This document shows positions 58,687-64,000 of a stretch of DNA of 64,000 nucleotides, one piece after another. How positions within the stretch are numbered: position 1 is the stretch's first letter; each line of letters begins with the position of its first letter. Location of the stretch: the NCBI RefSeq assembly GCF_900156435.1, contig NZ_FTPQ01000002.1, forward strand, positions 1-64,000, in the 5' to 3' direction. The notes beneath the pieces are model-generated. The model was not told where the DNA came from, searched no databases, and saw nothing but the letters and a program-made list of their open reading frames with translations. Made by a program: the position numbers and the translations under genes. The DNA comes from Microbacterium sp. RU1D (GTDB lineage: Bacteria > Actinomycetota > Actinomycetes > Actinomycetales > Microbacteriaceae).

Positions 58687-60285
58687 GTGCTCGCCGTGCA
58701 CGACCTCGAGATCCGCGTGGGTGCCCGCGTGCTCATCTCCGACGTGGGGTTCCGCGTCTCCGACGGCGACAAGATCGGCCTCGTCGGGCGCAACGGCGCC
58801 GGCAAGACGACGCTGACCAAGGTGCTCGCCGGCGACCTCCTGCCCTCGAACGGCGGCGTCGACCGCTCAGGAGAGTTGGGCTACCTGCCGCAGGACCCGC
58901 GCTCGGGCGACCCCGAGATGCTCGCGCGCACGCGCATCCTCGACGCCCGCGGTCTGGGCTCGCTCGCCCTCGGCATGCACGAGGCGTCGATGGCGATGGG
59001 CGACGACGACGCCGCCGTCGCCGCGAAGGCGATGAAGAAGTACGCGCGCCTGACGGAGCAGTTCGAAGCGGCGGGCGGGTACGCGGCCGAGGCCGAGGCG
59101 GCATCCATCGCCCACAACCTCTCGCTCCCCGACCGCATCCTCGACCAGCCGCTGAAGACCCTGTCGGGTGGTCAGCGGCGTCGTATCGAGCTCGCGCGCA
59201 TCCTCTTCTCCGACGCGCAGACGATGATCCTCGACGAGCCGACCAACCACCTCGACGCCGACAGCGTCGTGTGGCTGCGCGAGTTCCTGAAGGGCTATAA
59301 GGGCGGACTCATCGTGATCTCGCACGATGTGGAGCTCGTCGGTGAGACGGTGAACCGGGTGTTCTACCTGGACGCCAACCGCCAGGTCATCGACGTCTAC
59401 AACATGAACTGGAAGAACTACCTGCGTCAGCGGGTGGCCGACGAGGAGCGCCGCAAGAAGGAGCGCGCCAACGTCGAGAAGAAGGCCACGGCGCTGCAAC
59501 TGCAGGCCGCGCGCTTCGGTGCGAAGGCCTCGAAGGCGGCCGCCGCGCACCAGATGGTCGCCCGCGCCGAGAAGATGCTCTCCGGCCTCGACGACGTGCG
59601 TCAGGACGAGCGCGTCGCGAAGCTCCGCTTCCCGAAGCCCGCGCCGTGCGGCAAGACCCCGCTCATGGCATCCGGTCTGTCGAAGTCGTACGGATCGCTC
59701 GAGATCTTCACCGACGTCGACCTCGCGATCGACCGTGGTTCGCGCGTGGTGATCCTCGGTCTCAACGGTGCCGGTAAGACGACGCTGCTGCGCATCCTCG
59801 CCGGCGTCGACCAGCCCGACACCGGGCAGCTCGAGCCCGGGCACGGCCTGAAGATCGGCTACTACGCCCAGGAGCACGAGAACCTCGACGTGAACCGCTC
59901 GGTGCTCGAGAACATGATGTCGTCGGCGCCGCACATCACCGCGACCGAGGCGCGGAAGGTGCTCGGCTCGTTCCTCTTCGTCGGCGACGACGTGCTCAAG
60001 CCCGCGGGAGTGCTCTCGGGCGGCGAGAAGACGCGTCTGTCGCTCGCCACGCTCGTGGTCTCGTCAGCGAACATGCTGCTGCTCGACGAACCGACGAACA
60101 ACCTCGACCCCGCCTCGCGCGAGGAGATCCTCGGCGCGCTCGCGCACTACGAGGGCGCGGTCGTGCTCGTCTCGCACGACGAGGGCGCCGTCGAGGCGCT
60201 CAACCCCGAGCGCGTGCTCATCCTGCCCGACGGCGTCGAGGACATCTGGGGTCGCGACTACGCGGATCTGATCACGCTCGCGTGA
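58687..60285 (+). CDS. ABC-F family ATPase (ribosome-associated type)
   Basis: 532 residues with two ABC domains in one chain and no membrane segment. Walker A GRNGAGKTT and GLNGAGKTT, signatures LSGGQRRR and LSGGEKTR, Walker B ILDEPTNHLD and LLDEPTNNLD. A charged linker (about 235-300) with the RRKKERANVEKKATAL helix corresponds to the P-site tRNA interaction motif. ABC-F proteins act on the ribosome, in stalling relief or antibiotic protection. The N-terminus resembles the mycobacterial Rv1473 group more than EttA. GTG 58687 is used; a GTG three codons later is possible. Confidence 0.92.
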   Translation: MLAVHDLEIRVGARVLISDVGFRVSDGDKIGLVGRNGAGKTTLTKVLAGDLLPSNGGVDRSGELGYLPQDPRSGDPEMLARTRILDARGLGSLALGMHEASMAMGDDDAAVAAKAMKKYARLTEQFEAAGGYAAEAEAASIAHNLSLPDRILDQPLKTLSGGQRRRIELARILFSDAQTMILDEPTNHLDADSVVWLREFLKGYKGGLIVISHDVELVGETVNRVFYLDANRQVIDVYNMNWKNYLRQRVADEERRKKERANVEKKATALQLQAARFGAKASKAAAAHQMVARAEKMLSGLDDVRQDERVAKLRFPKPAPCGKTPLMASGLSKSYGSLEIFTDVDLAIDRGSRVVILGLNGAGKTTLLRILAGVDQPDTGQLEPGHGLKIGYYAQEHENLDVNRSVLENMMSSAPHITATEARKVLGSFLFVGDDVLKPAGVLSGGEKTRLSLATLVVSSANMLLLDEPTNNLDPASREEILGALAHYEGAVVLVSHDEGAVEALNPERVLILPDGVEDIWGRDYADLITLA

Positions 60286-60292
60286 GGGAGCC

Positions 60293-60314
60293 GGATGCCG
60301 GGATCCCGGCATCC
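60293..60314 (+). terminator. Terminator after the ABC-F gene
   Basis: GGATGCCGGGATCCCGGCATCC is self-complementary over its whole length, forming a 9-bp stem with a 4-nt loop. Both arms are the over-represented heptamer GGATGCC/GGCATCC. Confidence 0.7.
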
Positions 60315-60355
60315 GCTCCCGGACACCCGGCATCCCCCGGGCGTCCGTCGCCGGT

Positions 60356-61261
60356 TCAGCGCGCGTCGAGCAGGGCGTCCTCGTCGTCGGCGTCGCGGTC
60401 CTTCGGTCGCTTACGCGAACGGTGCAGCGCGACGGGGTCGACGCGGCGCCGCTCGCCCGCGGCTTTCTCGGGCGCGGCGACCGGGAGCTCGTCTTCGTCC
60501 TGCGCGTCGTCGTCGCCCTCGGCATCCTCCCGGCGGAGCTTGCGCTCGTTGATGATGACGTAGGTGATGAAGCCGAAGCCCATGACCGCGAAGAGGATCC
60601 ACTGGATCGCGTAGGACAGGTACGGCCCCGGGTCGTTGCTGGGGGGATCGATGGGCAGGGGGGCCGTCGCCGGGGCGGGCGTTTCGGACATGAGGAGTCC
60701 GTACGCGCCCTGCTCGAGCGGGCCCGTCTGCTCGGCGACCAGCCCGAGGTTGATCGTGGGGACCTGGCCCGCCTCGGCCGTGCGACCGGAGGTCGGGGCG
60801 GCTTCGCCGGGGCGCAGGCGCACCTCGACGACGACGTCGCCGGAGGGGGGAGCGGGGATGTCGTCGGGCTCGGCCTGGCGGTTGCCCGGGGGGAGCCACC
60901 CGCGATCGACGAGGAAGACGCGTCCGTCGTTCAGGCGGAAGGGCACGAGCTGCTCGTAGGCGGCGGAGCCCCCGTGCGCGCGATTGCGCACCAGGAGCTG
61001 CTCGTCGAAGAGGTACTGCCCCTCGAGGCGCACGGGACGCCACTCATCGGACGGGGTGAGGTCCGCACCGGGTGCGAGGAGGTCGCCGAGGGCGACGACC
61101 GGCGCGTCGTAATTGTCGGCGACGAGCTGCAGCTGCTCGCTGCGTTCGGCGTTTCGCGAGAACTGCCAGTTCGACAGGAACGCGCAGGCGATGGCGAAGA
61201 CGATCGCGATGCCGACGTACATCGCCCAGCGGCCTGCGGCGGGCATCTCTCGGGCGCTCAC
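60356..61261 (-). CDS. SURF1-family cytochrome oxidase assembly protein
   Basis: 301 residues. Two transmembrane helices (about 12-30 and 213-235) flank an extracytoplasmic domain, as in SURF1/Shy1. Motifs: FLSNWQFSRNAER after TM1, EWRPVRLEGQYL, VDRGWLPPGN and the second helix region YLSYAIQWILFAVMGFGFI. It helps build the haem A-containing oxidase, fitting with ctaA and ctaB here. A Lys/Arg/Asp-rich tail follows. GTG 61261 is used; a minus-strand TACCCT (61333-61328) may be its -10. Confidence 0.93.
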   Translation of the reverse strand: MSAREMPAAGRWAMYVGIAIVFAIACAFLSNWQFSRNAERSEQLQLVADNYDAPVVALGDLLAPGADLTPSDEWRPVRLEGQYLFDEQLLVRNRAHGGSAAYEQLVPFRLNDGRVFLVDRGWLPPGNRQAEPDDIPAPPSGDVVVEVRLRPGEAAPTSGRTAEAGQVPTINLGLVAEQTGPLEQGAYGLLMSETPAPATAPLPIDPPSNDPGPYLSYAIQWILFAVMGFGFITYVIINERKLRREDAEGDDDAQDEDELPVAAPEKAAGERRRVDPVALHRSRKRPKDRDADDEDALLDAR

Positions 61262-61347
61262 GAGACGACCCCCGCGGACGATGCGACGCCGCGTGCGCTC
61301 ATCTCAGCTCTGGCATCCACGTCTTCCAGGGTACGTCGCACGGACGC

Positions 61348-61584
61348 TCACGCCGATCCGGCGGCGAGGGCCCCGACCTCGACGGGGAAGTCGCGCGCCG
61401 TGAGGAATTCCCGCAAGTAGGCGACGTGCTCGTCGCACGCGATCCAGGTCTTGCGCCGATCGGCGGCGTGGATGCGCGGGTTGCGCCAGCGGATGGCCCA
61501 GACCGCGATGTCGCGGCATCCGGCCCGGGAGCATTCGGCGGGCGCGTCGTCCACGAACGCCTCGCCCTCGAGCGCGCCGCTCAC
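61348..61584 (-). CDS. Small conserved Cys-containing protein
   Basis: 78 residues, no assigned function. Central motif ECSRAGCRDIAVWAIRWRNP and then RRKTWIACDEHVAYLREFL: three Cys and a His that could bind a metal. Short proteins like this are often found beside SURF1 and DUF3099 genes in actinobacteria (from general knowledge). The GTG start overlaps the stop of the upstream gene by 4 bp. Confidence 0.82.
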   Translation of the reverse strand: MSGALEGEAFVDDAPAECSRAGCRDIAVWAIRWRNPRIHAADRRKTWIACDEHVAYLREFLTARDFPVEVGALAAGSA

Positions 61585-61955
61585 GAGCGGTCGTCGCGCG
61601 GTGCGTCGAGACGCGGGGTCTCGGCGATGCGGATCACGACGGGGGCGTCGGGTCCGGCCGCGGCGGCTGCGGGTGCGGGGCGGGGCGCCTCGATCGCGCG
61701 CTCCGGGCTGATCGCGGTGGTGTCGGCGGCGTCCTGACCGACGTTGGCGACGATGACCGCGAGGTAGGGGAGGAAGATCGCGCCCGCGGCGAAAACGAAC
61801 GTGTACCAGCCGTAGGGCGTGACGACCGCCATCGCGATGAAGCACGCGATGCGGATCCCCATCATCACCATGTACTTGGCGAAACGGCTGTCGGCGTCCT
61901 CCCGGGGAGCCTTGGGGAGCGACGTCGCGGATTGGGCGGCGCGGTTGGTCTTCAC
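61581..61955 (-). CDS. DUF3099-type membrane protein
   Basis: 124 residues. Two transmembrane helices (about 28-47 and 49-70), with RFAKYMVMMGIRIACFIAM and VVTPYGWYTFVFAAGAIFLPY, as in DUF3099 proteins of actinobacteria. A Pro/Ala/Asp-rich tail follows. GTG 61955 has a -10-like TACCCT on the minus strand 9 nt upstream, so the message is nearly leaderless. Function unknown; coupled to the next gene and grouped with SURF1. Confidence 0.87.
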   Translation of the reverse strand: MKTNRAAQSATSLPKAPREDADSRFAKYMVMMGIRIACFIAMAVVTPYGWYTFVFAAGAIFLPYLAVIVANVGQDAADTTAISPERAIEAPRPAPAAAAAGPDAPVVIRIAETPRLDAPRDDRS

Positions 61956-62074
61956 AGTGGTCTCAGGGTACGCCCGTCCGGGCGGGGGTCGGCGCGGTCG
62001 GGGGACGGTCTTCTCGACGTCATGACAAGGGGCCGGGGCGCCGCAGACGCGCCCCGCCGAACGCGCGCGGGGCG

Positions 62075-62857
62075 TCAGACGCCGTAGCGCGAGCCGGACG
62101 CGCCGGCGCCGACCGCGACGAGGATGATGAAGCCGATGATGAGCAGCGCGCCGAGTCCCAGGCTGATGTAGCCGATGAGCAGGCCAGCGAGTCCCATTCC
62201 GCGGCCGCGTTCGCCGGTCGCCTTGATCTGCTTGAGCGAGATGTGGCCGGTGACGATGCCCACGATCTGCCCGATCACGGGGATGACGAAGATGCCCACG
62301 AGGGATGCCACGAGCGCGACGATCGCCAGGGGGTTGGTGCGCGCCGCGGCGCCGGCATAGCCGTAGGAGGCCGTGCCGTACGCCGAACCGCCGTAGGCCG
62401 GAGCGCCGTAGGCCGGTGCACCGTACGCCGCGGCTTCGGGCGCCGGCGCGCCGTAGGCCGGGGTGCCGTAGGCGGGCGCGCCGTAGGTCGAGCTCGAGCC
62501 GCCGGTGGTGTCGTAGGGCGGGGTCGCCGGTTCGCCGTAGGCGGGGGCGGGGGAGGAGGGGATGCCGGAGGGCGCCCCGCCCGCGGCCGCTGCCGCAGCG
62601 GGGGCGGGATCGTCGTGGGCCGCGTCGTCGTGGGCCGGGGTGGGCGCGTCCGGGCCGCCGTACGCAGGAGAGTCGTGCGTCGAAGCGGGCGCGCCGTCGG
62701 GCGACGACTCCGCCGCTGCATCCGTGTCTGCCGCCGCGTCGCGGGTGGCTGCGTCGTCGCGGGGCGCGTACGGGGATCCGGACGTCTCGGAACGAGGCGC
62801 GTCGGCTCCCGTCGCCTGCTCGGGCTGGTTCGGGGCGGGGGTGCGGTCGTCGCTCAC
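62075..62857 (-). CDS. DUF4190-domain membrane protein with Ala/Tyr/Gly/Pro repeats
   Basis: 260 residues. The first about 170 are low-complexity: an Asp/Ala-rich part, then repeats of the type AYGAPAYG. The C-terminal about 85 residues hold two helices separated by GHISLKQIKATGERGRGMGLAG, the DUF4190 signature. The role is unknown; the Tyr/Pro-rich tail is typical of actinobacterial envelope or division-associated proteins. GTG 62857 follows AAAGGGA. Confidence 0.87.
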   Translation of the reverse strand: MSDDRTPAPNQPEQATGADAPRSETSGSPYAPRDDAATRDAAADTDAAAESSPDGAPASTHDSPAYGGPDAPTPAHDDAAHDDPAPAAAAAAGGAPSGIPSSPAPAYGEPATPPYDTTGGSSSTYGAPAYGTPAYGAPAPEAAAYGAPAYGAPAYGGSAYGTASYGYAGAAARTNPLAIVALVASLVGIFVIPVIGQIVGIVTGHISLKQIKATGERGRGMGLAGLLIGYISLGLGALLIIGFIILVAVGAGASGSRYGV

Positions 62858-63259
62858 GGTGTTCCCTTTCGTCGTCCCGTCCAGCGTTTCAGCGGCGCTC
62901 GGCCCCTGTCAAACCCCCTCACGCGCCCGACGACGGCGCCCTGTTCCGGTAGGGCGCCATCGTGCCGGCCGTCCGACCGGATGTCGAGGAGCGGCCACGG
63001 CACCGCCTCACGCCCGGCGGCACGATGCCGCGTCATGCCCGACGCGGCCGAGCACGATGCCGCGTCATGCCCGACGCGGCCGGAGGGACGGCGCCGCCTT
63101 TCGCCGGACATGACCGGCGGCACGGTGCCGGCTCACTCCCGGCACGACCGTCGCACGATGCCGCCCCACGCCCGGCTCCACCGGCGGGGCGACGATCGCG
63201 CGGGGGCGTGGTCGGTAGGCTGAGGCGGTTCGTTCCCCGCAAAGCCCAGGAGTTCCGTC
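62858..63259. repeat. Divergent intergenic region with a degenerate ~32-bp tandem repeat (core 62996-63187)
   Basis: About 400 bases between the DUF4190 gene and fabG with no credible gene. A 31-bp unit starting GCACGATGCCGCGTCATGCC occurs perfectly at 63020-63050 and 63052-63082 (32-bp period), flanked by degenerate copies near 62996, 63121 and 63154. A 16-bp piece, CGGCCACGGCACCGCC, also occurs near 12919. A -10-like TAGGCT (63216-63221) is the probable fabG promoter. Confidence 0.65.
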
Positions 63260-63970
63260 ATGTCTCAGGACCGCGTCGTCGTCGTCACCGGAGGGAACCG
63301 GGGCATCGGTCGTTCCATCGCCGAGCGCTTCGTGGCGGAGGGGTGGAAGGTCGCCGTCACCGCCCGCTCGGGCGAGGGGCCCGAGGGGTCGCTGACGGTC
63401 CGCGCGGACGTCACGGATGCCGCTGCCGTCGACGCCGCCTTCTCGCAGGTCGAGGCGGAGCTCGGTCCGATCGCCGTCGTCGTAGCCAACGCCGGTGTCA
63501 CCAAGGACACCCTGCTCCTGCGCATGAGCGAGGACGACTTCGACAGTGTCGTCAACACGAACCTCGGTGGGGCCTTCCGCGTGGTCAAGCGCGCGTCGAA
63601 AGGCATGCTGAAGGCGCGCTGGGGTCGCGTCATCCTGATCTCCAGCGTCGTGGGTCTGTACGGCTCGGCCGGTCAGATCAACTACGCCGCGTCGAAGAGC
63701 GCGCTCGTCGGCTTCGCGCGCTCGCTCACCCGTGAACTGGGTGGCCGCGGCATCACGGCCAACGTCGTCGCCCCCGGCTTCATCGAGACCGACATGACCG
63801 CGGAGCTGCCCGCCGATACGCAGGCGGAGTACAAGAAGAACATCCCCGCGGGCCGCTTCGCCTCGCCCGACGAGGTCGCAGGGGTCGTCACATGGCTCGC
63901 CGGCGATGACGCGGCCTACATCTCGGGCGCGGTCATCCCCGTCGATGGCGGCCTCGGCATGGGGCACTGA
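63260..63970 (+). CDS. fabG: 3-oxoacyl-ACP reductase (FabG-type SDR)
   Basis: 236 residues. It reduces beta-ketoacyl-ACP with NADPH in fatty acid elongation. The SDR pattern is complete: VVTGGNRGIGRSIA, VANAG, the catalytic Ser in ISSVVGLYG, Tyr-x3-Lys in INYAASKSAL, and VAPGFIETDM. The end AYISGAVIPVDGGLGMGH is typical. ATG 63260 has AGGAG 7 nt upstream. Another short-chain reductase role is possible, but the close match to FabG motifs favours it. Confidence 0.9.
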   Translation: MSQDRVVVVTGGNRGIGRSIAERFVAEGWKVAVTARSGEGPEGSLTVRADVTDAAAVDAAFSQVEAELGPIAVVVANAGVTKDTLLLRMSEDDFDSVVNTNLGGAFRVVKRASKGMLKARWGRVILISSVVGLYGSAGQINYAASKSALVGFARSLTRELGGRGITANVVAPGFIETDMTAELPADTQAEYKKNIPAGRFASPDEVAGVVTWLAGDDAAYISGAVIPVDGGLGMGH

Positions 63971-64000
63971 GCGACCTCTCCCGCTTCTCCGCACGGATCT

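Noticed and set aside
63020..63187. Possible CRISPR array
   Set aside because: The repeats are adjacent with a 1-base spacer and decay quickly; there are no unique spacers and no cas genes.

Overview
The window (very high GC, roughly 70% by eye) is a gene-dense stretch of an actinobacterial chromosome. WhiA, RbpA and OpcA, the order uvrA-uvrC-rapZ-whiA and gap-pgk-tpi-secG, many GTG starts and apparently leaderless promoters (TANNNT 6-7 nt before the start codon) all point to Actinomycetota. The gene order and protein style suggest Microbacteriaceae, most likely Microbacterium. That genus call is inference, not a database result.

Layout. 1-80: the 3' end of a 5S rRNA gene and the rRNA operon terminator. 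189-8532: an MFS exporter, a diverged GH13 trehalose-synthase-like enzyme, a GIY-YIG-type small protein, a Gly-rich protein, and a signalling group (histidine kinase, membrane protein with a degenerate GGDEF-like domain, single-domain response regulator). 8650-18881: coaE, uvrB, a VOC protein, an OhrR-like MarR regulator with a divergent small zinc-ribbon protein, uvrA, uvrC, rapZ. 18921-24641: whiA, sodA, the lower-glycolysis genes gap-pgk-tpiA, secG, rbpA. 24775-35543: an exopolysaccharide-type locus (GlmS, UDP-HexNAc dehydrogenase, epimerase, processive GT2, secreted NodB deacetylase, lipoprotein) next to a large LAL/LuxR regulator. 35755-43905: a tightly coupled pentose phosphate operon tkt-tal-pgi-zwf-opcA-pgl. 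44129-47487: haem O/A synthesis (ctaB, ctaA), an acetyltransferase and a small membrane protein with a remarkable leader. 47737-51821: SUF Fe-S assembly (sufB, sufD, Rieske protein, sufC, MIP18-type protein). 51994-58395: a PLP C-S lyase-like enzyme and an iron-siderophore uptake block with two DtxR-like boxes. 58687-63970: an ABC-F protein, SURF1, small membrane proteins and fabG.

How it works together. Iron and haem themes dominate 44-62 kb (ctaB, ctaA, SURF1, SUF, siderophore uptake). Carbon flow dominates 20-24 kb and 35-44 kb. Three genes (the GIY-YIG-type protein, uvrB, uvrA) share an identically spaced promoter resembling the mycobacterial RecA-independent DNA-damage (PafBC) promoter, so they may form one damage regulon.

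Most interesting leads: (1) that shared promoter; (2) a two-state RNA leader before the small membrane protein at 45844-46326; (3) strong over-representation of GGATGCC/GGCATCC, sometimes as inverted pairs inside terminators, resembling the behaviour of DNA uptake sequences; (4) the aminosugar polysaccharide locus. No tRNA, CRISPR array, insertion sequence or prophage gene was seen.
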